Source: an uncultured beta proteobacterium (GTDB lineage: Bacteria > Pseudomonadota > Gammaproteobacteria > Burkholderiales > Burkholderiaceae_C). From it: 64,000 nt of DNA. Below are positions 52,492 to 61,447 of this stretch, piece after piece. The stretch covers positions 1 to 64,000 of the forward strand of contig CAILAY010000016.1 in assembly GCA_903832285.1 (NCBI GenBank). Reading direction: 5' to 3'. The notes below the pieces were generated by a model. It was given only the letters and a program-made list of their open reading frames with translations, had not been told where the DNA came from and did no database searches. A program made the translations under genes and the position numbers. How positions within the stretch are numbered: the first letter of the stretch is position 1; each line of letters opens with the position of its first letter.

Positions 52492-53510
52492 GCCTTGCTC
52501 GCCCCCAGTTTGGATGAAGGTCCGGAGCCTTCCTTTTTACCGGTCACCAGACCATTGATCTGCAGCCGCATCTTTTCGGTCAGCGACAACTTCGTGTAGC
52601 GTCGCTCCCCTTCGTTGCCAAGTTCCTTCAACAGCGCAAAAACCGATTGGGGACGTGCATCGGGATCAAGCGCCATGCACCACAACACGATTTCGATCAG
52701 ACTGTCGGAGTACACGCCGCGCAAACGCGACAACGCCAATTCAAGCTTGTCCTTCTCCTTGCGCTGCGGCGCCGCCGACGGCGGATAGCCTTGCATGCAC
52801 GCGTAAATGCAGGCCCCTATCGCATAGATATCGGTCCACGGTCCCATCACGCCGTCGCGCCGATACATCTCGGGAGCGGCAAAACCGGGCGTATACATCG
52901 GGCGGATGTAGTTGCCCTCCTTGTTCAGCACTTCGCGTGCCGCGCCAAAATCGATCAGCACCGCCTTGTCTTCGTCCGACACGAAGATGTTTGCCGGCTT
53001 GATGTCCAGATGGAGCATCTTGTACTGGTGCACGATGCGCAAGCCGCGCAGGATTTCATCAAACAGCGAACGAATGGTGGACTCGCTGAAGATCTTGTTT
53101 TTCCTGCGGTCCCGCGCGGTGATGATGTAGTCCTGCATGGTGGCCCCCTGCAGGTAATTCATCACCATGTAGACAGTTTCGTTTTCGCGGAAAAAATTCA
53201 GCACGCCCACCACCGAGGAATGCGAAATCTGCGCCAGGGAACGTCCCTCCTCGAAGAAACTCTTGAGTCCCAACCGATACAACGACTGCTTTTCAGGCGC
53301 TACCTGGGGTGCCAGGGTTCCCGGCTGGCGTGAAGCCAGCGACGCCGGCAAATACTCCTTCACCGCAACCTGTGTCCCCTGTTCGTCCACCGCCAGATAC
53401 ACCACACCGAAGCCGCCCGACGCCAGTTTGCGCACGATGCGATAGCCGCCAATCACGGTGTCGGGCGGTAGCGGGGCGGGTTTCAGCCTGGGTATATTTT
53501 TCGACTGCAT
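52488..53510 (-). CDS. Hanks-type serine/threonine protein kinase
   Basis: A 340-residue soluble kinase: glycine loop LASGGFGVVYLA, invariant Lys in VAVKEYLP, catalytic loop HLDIKPANIF (HLD in place of HRD) and DFGAAR. There is no transmembrane helix or PASTA repeat; the C-terminal tail is basic and Gly/Ser-rich. ATG 53510 begins the conserved region. Overlaps the phosphatase and is divergent from yicC. Substrates unknown; neighbours gmk, rpoZ and spoT hint at growth control but prove nothing. Confidence 0.9.
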   Translation of the reverse strand: MQSKNIPRLKPAPLPPDTVIGGYRIVRKLASGGFGVVYLAVDEQGTQVAVKEYLPASLASRQPGTLAPQVAPEKQSLYRLGLKSFFEEGRSLAQISHSSVVGVLNFFRENETVYMVMNYLQGATMQDYIITARDRRKNKIFSESTIRSLFDEILRGLRIVHQYKMLHLDIKPANIFVSDEDKAVLIDFGAAREVLNKEGNYIRPMYTPGFAAPEMYRRDGVMGPWTDIYAIGACIYACMQGYPPSAAPQRKEKDKLELALSRLRGVYSDSLIEIVLWCMALDPDARPQSVFALLKELGNEGERRYTKLSLTEKMRLQINGLVTGKKEGSGPSSKLGASKA

Positions 53511-53584
53511 GGTTGAGGGACAGGTCCAGTGGCACTCGCGAATCCGGTTATTCTTCCAAGTCTCGCAACGACAGTTCAATCCTC

Positions 53585-54502
53585 ATGGCAGTTTACAGCA
53601 TGACTGGCTACGCCAGCGCCCAGACCAGCAGCTCGGCAAGCCCGCTTGAGCCGGCGCCAAAGCCCCGCGCAAGCGGTCGTCTGGGACTCGAAATCCGCTG
53701 TGTCAACAGCCGCTTTCTGGACCTGTCGTTTCGGCTGCCTGAGGAACTGCGACATGTCGAACCGGCGCTGCGCGAGCGCGTCAATGCCAGGCTCAAGCGT
53801 GGCAAGGTGGAACTTCGTCTGACACTGGAAAGCGATACGGGCCTGGGCCTGGCAGAGCCTGCGCCGCGCCTGCTGCAACGTCTGAACATGCTGCAGGACA
53901 GCGTGCTCAACTGGCTGCCACGGGCCACTCCCTTGAGCGTGGCCGAAGTGCTGCGCCTGGCGGGAACAGAAGGCGGCGGCCCGACCTGGACCGATGCGCA
54001 AGCGCTGGAACTTGCCGATCAGGTGCTAAGCGGCTTGCTGGACGCCCGAGCCCGCGAAGGTGCGCGCCTGGGCGCCATGCTGCTGGCGCACATCGCGCAA
54101 TTGCGCACCCTTGCGCGGCAAGCCCTGCCTCTGATACCGGCGCTGGTGGAACAACAGCGCCAGCGCTTTCTGGATCGATGGAAGGAAGCCATGGCGTTGA
54201 CCGATGGCGCCACCTTGCCGGAGGCCGCACGCGACCGCGCCCTGACCGAAGCCACCGCCTTCGCCATTCGCATCGACGTGGCCGAAGAACTCACTCGCCT
54301 AAACTCCCACTTTGATGAAGTCGAGCGGCTGGTCGGCAAGGGCGGTGAAATTGGTAAGCGGCTGGAATTCCTGATACAGGAGTTACATCGGGAGGCCAAT
54401 ACACTCGGCTCCAAATCGGCAGCACTGGAATTGACCCACATTTCCGTGGACATGAAAGTGCTGATCGAGCAGATGCGCGAGCAAGTGCAAAATATTGAGT
54501 AG
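53585..54502 (+). CDS. yicC: YicC family endoribonuclease
   Basis: The 305-residue protein starts with the family signature MAVYSMTGYASA and ends with the DUF1732 segment (GKRLEFLIQELHREANTLGSKS). YicC proteins have been reported to act in RNA decay. First gene of the yicC-gmk-rpoZ-spoT run; the track start 92 codons earlier lies antisense to the kinase gene. Confidence 0.93.
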   Translation: MAVYSMTGYASAQTSSSASPLEPAPKPRASGRLGLEIRCVNSRFLDLSFRLPEELRHVEPALRERVNARLKRGKVELRLTLESDTGLGLAEPAPRLLQRLNMLQDSVLNWLPRATPLSVAEVLRLAGTEGGGPTWTDAQALELADQVLSGLLDARAREGARLGAMLLAHIAQLRTLARQALPLIPALVEQQRQRFLDRWKEAMALTDGATLPEAARDRALTEATAFAIRIDVAEELTRLNSHFDEVERLVGKGGEIGKRLEFLIQELHREANTLGSKSAALELTHISVDMKVLIEQMREQVQNIE

Positions 54503-54533
54503 CCGCAACTTCATTCGTTAACCCTTCGCTGCC

Positions 54534-55154
54534 ATGGATTACCCTGGAAACCTGTTCGTTGTCGCCGCTCCCAGCGGAACCGGCAAATCGAGTCTGGTCA
54601 AGGCACTGATGGAACTCGATGCGCACGTCCAGCCTTCGGTTTCGCACACCACACGTCTCCCGCGGGGTCAGGAAAAGCACGGGCGTGAGTACTACTTCAT
54701 ATCCGATGCGGAGTTTGACGCCATGGTGCAGGCGGGCGCCTTCATGGAGTGGGCGTTGGTGCATGGGCACCGTTACGGCACCTCGCGCAGGGCGATTGAA
54801 GAAAGCGTCGCCCAGGGCGCCGACGTGGTGCTGGAAATCGATTTCCAGGGCGCGCTGCAGGTCAAGAAGATATTCTCCAATGCGGTGCTGATTTTCATCC
54901 TGCCCCCGAGTTGGGAGGAATTGCGTGGCCGACTGGAACGACGGGGGGAAGACTCCGCTGAAGTGATCGAGGTTCGACTCAGGAACGCGGCGCTCGAGAT
55001 GAAGCAGGTGCACCAGTTTGACTTCGTTATAATCAACGAGGTTTTCGACCGTGCGCTTTTTGATCTGAAAGCGATAGTCCACGCCCAACGCCTCAAGTTC
55101 GCCGCACAACGCCGCGCCCGGGCCGACACTTTCCAAGCATTGAACATCACCTGA
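54534..55154 (+). CDS. gmk: Guanylate kinase
   Basis: Phosphorylates GMP to GDP. The 206-residue protein has the P-loop [10 protein letters not shown], the GMP-binding [19 protein letters not shown] and the lid. It lies 31 bases after yicC and directly before rpoZ and spoT, the conserved order linking GTP supply to (p)ppGpp synthesis. Confidence 0.97.
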   Translation: MDYPGNLFVVAAPSGTGKSSLVKALMELDAHVQPSVSHTTRLPRGQEKHGREYYFISDAEFDAMVQAGAFMEWALVHGHRYGTSRRAIEESVAQGADVVLEIDFQGALQVKKIFSNAVLIFILPPSWEELRGRLERRGEDSAEVIEVRLRNAALEMKQVHQFDFVIINEVFDRALFDLKAIVHAQRLKFAAQRRARADTFQALNIT

Positions 55155-55169
55155 CTTTTCGGAGAATTT

Positions 55170-55373
55170 ATGGCCCGCATCACCGTTGAAGATTGCCTCG
55201 AACTCATCCCCAACCGGTTTCAATTGGTACTCGCCGCAACCTACCGCGCCCGCATGCTGAGCCAGGGGCATGCACCCAAGATCGAGAGCAAGAACAAGCC
55301 CTGCGTTACGGCGCTGCGCGAGATTGCCGCTGGCAAAGTGGGGCTGGAAATGCTGAAGAAGGTTCCGCTCTAG
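55170..55373 (+). CDS. rpoZ: RNA polymerase omega subunit
   Basis: The 67-residue protein starts [10 protein letters not shown] and contains [14 protein letters not shown] and [16 protein letters not shown], the omega consensus. GGAGA lies 4 bases before the ATG. A strong terminator follows, so gmk-rpoZ form the end of one transcript. Confidence 0.97.
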   Translation: MARITVEDCLELIPNRFQLVLAATYRARMLSQGHAPKIESKNKPCVTALREIAAGKVGLEMLKKVPL

Positions 55374-55394
55374 GCTATTCCCGTCAGCCCCAAC

Positions 55395-55422
55395 AAAAAG
55401 CACCGGTAACGGTGCTTTTTTT
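55395..55422 (+). terminator. Rho-independent terminator after rpoZ
   Basis: A perfect stem AGCACCG/CGGTGCT with a 4-base loop, flanked by AAAAA and TTTTTTT. Strong on the plus strand. It separates rpoZ from spoT, which must then have its own promoter or depend on read-through. Confidence 0.92.
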
Positions 55423-55480
55423 GTGCATCTGCCGTGGCGGGCCTGATTCCTGTGCGCGGCGGAAGCGCTACATTTGAGGC

Positions 55481-57754
55481 ATGAAAGCGGTCTCCCATCC
55501 TTCCGCACCCGTGGCGCACAAAAGCCATGGACCCACACGCGCCAGCGCTGCGGCTGCGAAAGCGGCGGCGGCCAGCTTCGCGGCACTCACGGCCAGCCTG
55601 GACTATCTGGATGCAGCCAGCATCGAGCACGTGCGCCAGGCCTACCGCTTCGCCGACGAAGCCCACCTGGGACAGTTGCGCAGCAACGGCGAGCCCTACA
55701 TCACCCACCCCATCGCCGTGGCAGCGCAATGCGCGCAGTGGCGCCTGGATGCGCAAGCTCTCATGGCAGCGCTGTTGCACGACGTGATCGAAGACTGCGG
55801 CGTCTCCAAGCCCGAACTGATCGAGCGCTTTGGCGCGCCCGTAGCCGAACTGGTGGACGGTCTCACCAAACTGGACCGCCTGCACTTCAATACCCGTGAG
55901 GAAAATCAGGCCGAGTCGTTTCGCAAGATGCTGCTGGCGATGGCGCGCGATGTGCGCGTCATCCTCATCAAACTGGCCGACCGCTCCCACAATATGCGCA
56001 CCCTGGCGGACGTGCCACATGAAAAGTGGGAGCGCACAGCGCGCGAAACCCTGGACATCTATGCGCCGATTGCGCACCGGCTGGGACTGAACCAGAGCTA
56101 CCGCGAACTGCAGGACCTGTCGCTGCGGCACCTGCACCCCTGGCGCTACGAGATTCTTTCCAGGGCGCTGCTCAAGGCGCGCAGCCGGACCCGCGATCTG
56201 CTGCAAAAGGTGCAGCGCCAGGTGGAGTCGGCGTTTGCCGCCGAGGGCTTGAGCCTGCGGCTGGCAGGACGCGAAAAGTCGCTGTTTTCGATCTTCGAAA
56301 AGATGAAGCAAAAGCACCTGAGCTTCGCGCAGGTGACCGACATCTATGGATTTCGCGTCATCGTGCCGCAGTCGCTGGACTGCTACACCTCGCTGGGTAT
56401 CCTGCATCAGCTCTACAAGCCGGTGCCTGGAAAGTTCAAGGACCACATCGCCATTGCCAAACTCAATGGCTATCAATCGCTGCACACCACCGTCGTCGGC
56501 CCGGCTGGCGTGAGTGTGGAGTTTCAGGTGCGCACCGAGGCCATGGATGTGGTGGCGGAGTCCGGTGTTGCCGCGCACTGGCTGTACAAGAGCAGCGAGG
56601 GCGACGCTGCAACGGCCGACCGGCTGGGCACGCAGTGGCTTCAGTCGCTGCTGGACATACAGCAGGAAACCCGCGACGCCGCCGAGTTCTGGGATCACGT
56701 CAAGGTCGATCTGTTCTCGGACGCGGTCTATGTATTCACGCCCAAGAGCCAGATCATGACGCTGCCGCGCGGCGCCACGGTCGTGGACTTTGCCTACGCC
56801 ATCCACAGCAAGATCGGCGACCGCACGGTGGCGGCCAAAGTCAACGGTGAGCAGGTGCCGCTGCGCACCGAGTTGAAGAACGGCGACGTCGTGGAAATCA
56901 TCACCGCCACCGTCTCGGAACCCAATCCGGCGTGGCTGACCTTTGTGCGATCCGGGAGGGCGCGCTCCAAGATTCGCCACCATCTCAAGACCCAGGCCCA
57001 TGCCGAGTCCCAGGGTCTGGGCGAGACTTTACTGGCACACGCCTTGCGCGCCGAGGGCATCGAGGAACTTCCGGCCGCAGATGCGCTAAACCAGCCCATC
57101 TGGGACAAACTGCTGCGCTTCACGGGCAACCGCAACCGCACCGAGTTGCTCACGGAAATCGGACTGGGTCGGCGCATCGCCAGCATCGTGGCCAAGCGGC
57201 TCGCAATGCTGATGATCGAGGGCGGCGCCAAGCCCAACGCCCTGCTGCTCACGCGCGAACGCTACAGTGCCTTGGAGCAGGGGTTGCAACCCGCGCTGGT
57301 GCTGGACGGGAGCGAAAACACGTCGGTCAAATACGCCCCCTGCTGTCGACCCATTCCTGGTGAAGGCATCGTGGGCTATCTGGGCCGCGGCGAAGGGCTA
57401 ATCGTGCACGCCAGCGACTGCGCCGTGGCCATACGACTGCAGCACAAGGACAGCGAGCGCTTCACGGCCGTCGAATGGAGCGACGAATTGCAGCGCTCGT
57501 TCGAGACCGGGATCGTGGTCACCGTCGCCAACGGCAAGGGTGTGCTCGCAAGGGTGGCGGCGGCGCTTGCCGCGGCGGAAGTCGACATCAACCATGTCGA
57601 TATGGGCGACGAGGAGGCGCAAGAAGCGACCGACTTGCGCTTTGTCATAACCGTGCGGGATCGATCACATCTGGAACTGGCGCTTCAAAAGTTGAAACGC
57701 ATTCCTGCGGTTCTGAGTGCCGCGCGTTCCAAACCGCAGGGGTTTTCAGGCTAG
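55481..57754 (+). CDS. spoT: Bifunctional (p)ppGpp synthetase/hydrolase
   Basis: Sets the level of the stringent-response alarmone. The 757-residue protein has an intact HD hydrolase domain (ALLHDVIEDC, KLADRSHNMRTL), a synthetase domain (KDHIAIAKLNGYQSLHTTV), TGS (about 410-470), a zinc-finger-like region (YAPCCRPIPGEGI) and a C-terminal ACT domain. The complete HD motif favours the bifunctional SpoT/Rel type over RelA. The Ala-rich N-terminal 40 residues are a typical betaproteobacterial extension. Its 3' end overlaps greB by four bases in convergent orientation. Confidence 0.93.
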   Translation: MKAVSHPSAPVAHKSHGPTRASAAAAKAAAASFAALTASLDYLDAASIEHVRQAYRFADEAHLGQLRSNGEPYITHPIAVAAQCAQWRLDAQALMAALLHDVIEDCGVSKPELIERFGAPVAELVDGLTKLDRLHFNTREENQAESFRKMLLAMARDVRVILIKLADRSHNMRTLADVPHEKWERTARETLDIYAPIAHRLGLNQSYRELQDLSLRHLHPWRYEILSRALLKARSRTRDLLQKVQRQVESAFAAEGLSLRLAGREKSLFSIFEKMKQKHLSFAQVTDIYGFRVIVPQSLDCYTSLGILHQLYKPVPGKFKDHIAIAKLNGYQSLHTTVVGPAGVSVEFQVRTEAMDVVAESGVAAHWLYKSSEGDAATADRLGTQWLQSLLDIQQETRDAAEFWDHVKVDLFSDAVYVFTPKSQIMTLPRGATVVDFAYAIHSKIGDRTVAAKVNGEQVPLRTELKNGDVVEIITATVSEPNPAWLTFVRSGRARSKIRHHLKTQAHAESQGLGETLLAHALRAEGIEELPAADALNQPIWDKLLRFTGNRNRTELLTEIGLGRRIASIVAKRLAMLMIEGGAKPNALLLTRERYSALEQGLQPALVLDGSENTSVKYAPCCRPIPGEGIVGYLGRGEGLIVHASDCAVAIRLQHKDSERFTAVEWSDELQRSFETGIVVTVANGKGVLARVAAALAAAEVDINHVDMGDEEAQEATDLRFVITVRDRSHLELALQKLKRIPAVLSAARSKPQGFSG

Positions 57755-58317
57755 CTTTTCAACGCCGGGTCGGGGTACCTGACCCCCAGTATCTCGATCT
57801 CCTGCACGCCCTGCGGCGACACCAGTTTGAGCACATCGCCCACGCGTGACCGAAGCAGGGTGCGCGCAATCGGGGAAATCCAACTCACCTGCCCCGCCAG
57901 GCTGTCGGCTTCGTCCACGCCCATGATGGTGATGGTGCGCTCGACGCCGTCCGCCTGCAGGTAGGTCACAGTGGCTCCAAAAAAAACCTGCTCGCCGCCA
58001 AAATGCACACCCGGATCCGTCACCTCCGCGATTTCCAGCCTTTGCGTCAGGAAGCGGATGCGCCGGTCAATTTCGCGCAGGCGCTTCTTGCCATAGATGT
58101 AGTCGCCGTTCTCGGAGCGGTCGCCATTGCTTGCAGCCCAGTGCACGATCTCCACCACTTTGGGGCGTTCCACGTCGATCAGTTGCATCAGTTCGCCACG
58201 CAGTCGCGCATAGCCTGCGGGAGTGATGTAGTTTCGGGTTCCCGCAGGCAGCGCCGGCAGGCTCGGTGCCTCCTCTTCGTGCTCGGGATCGGTGTCGCGG
58301 GTGAAGGCTTTACTCAT
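57751..58317 (-). CDS. greB: Transcription elongation factor GreB
   Basis: Rescues backtracked RNA polymerase by stimulating transcript cleavage. The 188-residue protein has the N-terminal coiled coil with acidic tip (GDRSENGDYIYGKKRLREID, the GreB form) and the C-terminal FKBP-like domain (ISPIARTLLRSRVGDVL). An acidic, Glu-rich N-terminal tail precedes the coil. ATG 58317 replaces the track start 28 codons upstream. Confidence 0.93.
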   Translation of the reverse strand: MSKAFTRDTDPEHEEEAPSLPALPAGTRNYITPAGYARLRGELMQLIDVERPKVVEIVHWAASNGDRSENGDYIYGKKRLREIDRRIRFLTQRLEIAEVTDPGVHFGGEQVFFGATVTYLQADGVERTITIMGVDEADSLAGQVSWISPIARTLLRSRVGDVLKLVSPQGVQEIEILGVRYPDPALKS

Positions 58318-58443
58318 TCGCCAGGTTCCAAGGGGAGGTTTGCGGTGATCCCAGTTTAGTGCCGCCCAAAGTTCGCCATTCAATTCGCATCTGAAATGCA
58401 ATATTCCTCATTATGAAATGTCATCTTATTGCTTGAAGCAAGG

Positions 58444-58457
58444 TTGACGCATATCAA
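58444..58457 (+). promoter_or_regulatory. FNR/ANR-type box upstream of the 2-oxoacid oxidoreductase operon
   Basis: TTGAC-GCAT-ATCAA matches the FNR consensus TTGAT-N4-ATCAA at 9 of 10 positions and lies 93 bases before the gamma-subunit ATG. A 13-base palindrome TTGCTTGAAGCAA (58429-58441) abuts it. A clear -10 box downstream was not found. Oxygen-controlled expression is inferred, fitting iron-sulfur enzymes of this type. Confidence 0.6.
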
Positions 58458-58550
58458 GAAAACTATCGCCCATTCCGTCACCATCCTGTGCATCGGTCCA
58501 TGCACTTCGCACGCCTGCGCTGCTGCATCGCCGCCACGGGAGGCACAGGC

Positions 58551-59138
58551 ATGTTTCAGGTACGAATTCATGGACGCGGTGGTCAGGGCGTGGTGACCGG
58601 CGCCGAAATGCTGTCCATAGCGGCGTTTCTCGGGGGCCGCCACGCGCAGGCGTTTCCCAGCTTCGGATCGGAGCGAATGGGTGCGCCCGTGGTGGCTTTT
58701 TGTCGCATGGACGACAAGGAGATTCGCCTGCGCGAACCCATCATGAAACCCGACGCGCTCATCATCCAGGACCCCACGCTGCTGCATCAGGTGGACGTCT
58801 TCAGCGGCCTGAAGAAGGACGGCTACATCCTGATCAACACCACGCGCAGCTTTGACGAACTGGGCCTGGGGGATTTCGTCAAGGAATTTGCGCACGCCCA
58901 CTGGATCACGGTGGCTGCCACCGAACTGGCGCTCAAGCACGTGGGCCGCCCGGTCCCCAACGTGCCGCTGCTGGGCGCCTTCGCCGCCTTGAGCGGTCTC
59001 ATCACGCTGGACGCGGTACAGGCCGCGATCGGGCAGAAGTTTCGCGGCGCCGTGGCACAGGGCAATATCGAGGCAGCGCGCGAGGCCTATGCCAGCGTAC
59101 AACGTGAAGCCGGACAAGTGGAGATTTCCCATGCTTGA
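58551..59138 (+). CDS. 2-oxoacid:acceptor oxidoreductase, gamma subunit
   Basis: A 195-residue subunit of the pyruvate/2-oxoacid:ferredoxin oxidoreductase family: RIHGRGGQGVVTGAEML at the N-terminus and QAFPSFGSERMGAP after it, the CoA-binding gamma-domain pattern. ATG 58551 has GGAGG nine bases upstream and starts the homology. It overlaps the alpha gene by eight bases. The substrate cannot be told from this subunit; pyruvate, 2-oxoglutarate and phenylglyoxylate enzymes all share it. Confidence 0.92.
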   Translation: MFQVRIHGRGGQGVVTGAEMLSIAAFLGGRHAQAFPSFGSERMGAPVVAFCRMDDKEIRLREPIMKPDALIIQDPTLLHQVDVFSGLKKDGYILINTTRSFDELGLGDFVKEFAHAHWITVAATELALKHVGRPVPNVPLLGAFAALSGLITLDAVQAAIGQKFRGAVAQGNIEAAREAYASVQREAGQVEISHA

Positions 59139-60384
59139 ACAATGCGAAGGTTCGCACGCCGTGGCGCAGGCCGTGGCTCTGAGCCGCCCCGAGGTGATTT
59201 GCGCCTATCCGATTTCGCCGCAGACGCACATCGTTGAAGGCTTGGGCGAGTTGGTCAAGTCCGGGGCGCTGCAGCGCTGCGAATTCATCAACGTCGAGTC
59301 AGAGTTTGCCGCCCTGAGCGTGGCGATTGGCGCGTCCGCTGCAGGAGCACGCGCCTACACCGCCACTGCCAGCCAGGGCTTGCTGTTCATGGCTGAAGCC
59401 GTGTACAACGCGTCCGGATTGGGCTTGCCCATCGTGATGACGGTGGCAAACCGCGCCATCGGCGCGCCCATCAACATCTGGAACGACCACACCGACAGCA
59501 TGTCGATGCGCGACGCGGGCTGGCTGCAGCTTTTTGCCGAGACCAACCAGGAGGCGCTGGACCTGCACATCCAGGCCTTTCGCATCGCCGAGGAACTGTC
59601 GCTGCCGGTGATGGTGTGCATGGACGGTTTCATCCTGACGCATGCCTACGAGCGCATTGACATCCCGGATCAGGCGCAGGTGGACCTGTTCCTGCCCGCC
59701 TATGAGCCGCGCCAGGTGCTGGACCCGAACGAGCCGGTCACCATCGGCGCGATGGTCGGGCCCGAAGCCTTCACCGAAGTGCGTTATCTGGCGCACGCCA
59801 AACAGATGCAGGCGCTGGAACTGATTCCCGAGATCGCAAGGGATTTCAAGCAGGTGTTCGGTCGCGACTCGGGCGGGCTCATCAAGTCCTATCGACTGGA
59901 AGATGCCGAAACCATCGTGATCGCCATGGGTTCGGTGCTGGGCACGATCAAGGACACGGTGGACGATTTGCGCGCCGAAGGCGTGAAGGTAGGCGTGCTG
60001 GGTATCACTTCCTACCGCCCCTTCCCCATTGCCGCCATCCGCGATGCGACCGCGAAAGCCTTGCGCATCGTGGTGATCGAAAAATGTTTTGCCGTGGGCA
60101 TCGGTGGCATCGTCTCGCGTGATGTGCGCAGTGCGGTGCAGAGCCGGCCGCAGCCGGTCTATGCGGTCGTGGCCGGCCTGGGCGGTCGGGCCATCACGAA
60201 GGCGTCGGTTGACAAACTGCTGAAGGACGCCGTTGCCGACAAGCTGGAGCAACTCAGTTTTCTCGATCTGGATTGGGAAATCGTGAACCGCGTGCTGGAG
60301 CGCGAGAAGAAGCAACGCCGCTCGGGCCCGATTGCCGAAGGCATATTGCGCGACATCGGCACTGTGTCTTCGAAAATAGGCTGA
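59131..60384 (+). CDS. 2-oxoacid:acceptor oxidoreductase, alpha subunit
   Basis: The 417-residue alpha subunit has the N-terminal pyrimidine-binding domain (GSHAVAQAV, CAYPISPQTHIVE, and FINVESEFAALS with the Glu that activates TPP) and the middle transketolase-C-like domain (GVLGITSYRPFP). ATG 59131 is used. The beta gene starts 5 bases after its stop. Confidence 0.92.
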   Translation: MLEQCEGSHAVAQAVALSRPEVICAYPISPQTHIVEGLGELVKSGALQRCEFINVESEFAALSVAIGASAAGARAYTATASQGLLFMAEAVYNASGLGLPIVMTVANRAIGAPINIWNDHTDSMSMRDAGWLQLFAETNQEALDLHIQAFRIAEELSLPVMVCMDGFILTHAYERIDIPDQAQVDLFLPAYEPRQVLDPNEPVTIGAMVGPEAFTEVRYLAHAKQMQALELIPEIARDFKQVFGRDSGGLIKSYRLEDAETIVIAMGSVLGTIKDTVDDLRAEGVKVGVLGITSYRPFPIAAIRDATAKALRIVVIEKCFAVGIGGIVSRDVRSAVQSRPQPVYAVVAGLGGRAITKASVDKLLKDAVADKLEQLSFLDLDWEIVNRVLEREKKQRRSGPIAEGILRDIGTVSSKIG

Positions 60385-60389
60385 CCATC

Positions 60390-61385
60390 ATGGAACAAAC
60401 CATCGTCAAGTTCTACCAGACCGGAACCTTCACCGTGGGCAACCGCCTGCTCGAACCGGAGCAGCGCAGCGTGCAGGCGAATGAGCAACGCAGCAATTCT
60501 CTCAACTCGGGGCATCGTGCCTGCCAGGGCTGCGGTGAGGCGCTGGGCGCACGCTACGCCATCGACGCGGCCATGCAAGCCACGGGCGGCCAACTGATCG
60601 CGGCCAATGCCACTGGCTGCCTGGAGGTGTTCTCCACGCCCTACCCCGAAACGTCGTGGCAGATGCCGTGGATCCACTCGCTGTTCGGCAATACCGCGGC
60701 AGTGGCCACGGGCATTGCCGCAGCCATGCGCGTCAAGGGCCGAAGCGACGTGCGCGTGGTGGCGCAGGGCGGAGACGGTGGCACCACCGACATCGGATTT
60801 GGTTGCCTCTCGGGCATGTTCGAGCGCAACGATGACGTGCTCTACATCTGCTACGACAACGAGGCCTACATGAACACCGGCGTGCAGCGCTCGTCGGCCA
60901 CGCCTCCGGCTGCGCGCACCGCCACCACCATGCCTGTAGGGCCGCAGCCGGGCAATGTGTTCGGCCAGGGCAAGAACCTGCCGCAGATCGCGATGGCGCA
61001 CGAGATACCTTATGTGGCAACGGCGACGGTGGCAGATCTGCGCGACCTGGAATACAAGGTCACCAAGGCCATGACCATCCGCGGTGCGCGCTACATCCAC
61101 ATCTTTGTGCCCTGTCCTCTGGGCTGGGGCGCCGCCTCGCACGACACCATCCGGCTTGCGCGCCTGGCGGTGGAGTCCGGCATGTTCCCGGTGTTCGAAG
61201 CTGAGCGGGGCGAAGTCACCGGTCGCACGGCCATCCGCCGTCGCGTGCCGGTCGAGGATTACCTGAGACCGCAAAAACGCTTCGCCCATCTGTTCGGCAA
61301 GACCCCCGCTTCGCAAACCATCGCCCGCCTGCAGGCCATGGCGGACCGCAACATCCGCCGCTACGGGCTGCTGGACGAGACCTGA
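60390..61385 (+). CDS. 2-oxoacid:acceptor oxidoreductase, beta subunit (TPP-binding)
   Basis: The 331-residue beta subunit carries the TPP/Mg motif GDGGTTDIGFG...YDNEAYMNTG and the cluster cysteines (CQGCGEAL, plus C in NATGCLE). ATG 60390 is used. With gamma and alpha it makes the catalytic core that oxidatively decarboxylates a 2-oxoacid to acyl-CoA. It precedes the flavoprotein gene by 62 bases. Confidence 0.92.
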   Translation: MEQTIVKFYQTGTFTVGNRLLEPEQRSVQANEQRSNSLNSGHRACQGCGEALGARYAIDAAMQATGGQLIAANATGCLEVFSTPYPETSWQMPWIHSLFGNTAAVATGIAAAMRVKGRSDVRVVAQGGDGGTTDIGFGCLSGMFERNDDVLYICYDNEAYMNTGVQRSSATPPAARTATTMPVGPQPGNVFGQGKNLPQIAMAHEIPYVATATVADLRDLEYKVTKAMTIRGARYIHIFVPCPLGWGAASHDTIRLARLAVESGMFPVFEAERGEVTGRTAIRRRVPVEDYLRPQKRFAHLFGKTPASQTIARLQAMADRNIRRYGLLDET

Positions 61386-61447
61386 TCAGTTGGGGACAGA
61401 GCACGCTCACTTTGTGTAGCTTTGGACTGTCCCACAAGGAGACAACA

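Noticed and set aside
55370-57001. 543-residue minus-strand ORF opposite spoT
   Set aside because: Shadow of the (p)ppGpp synthetase gene; no family features.
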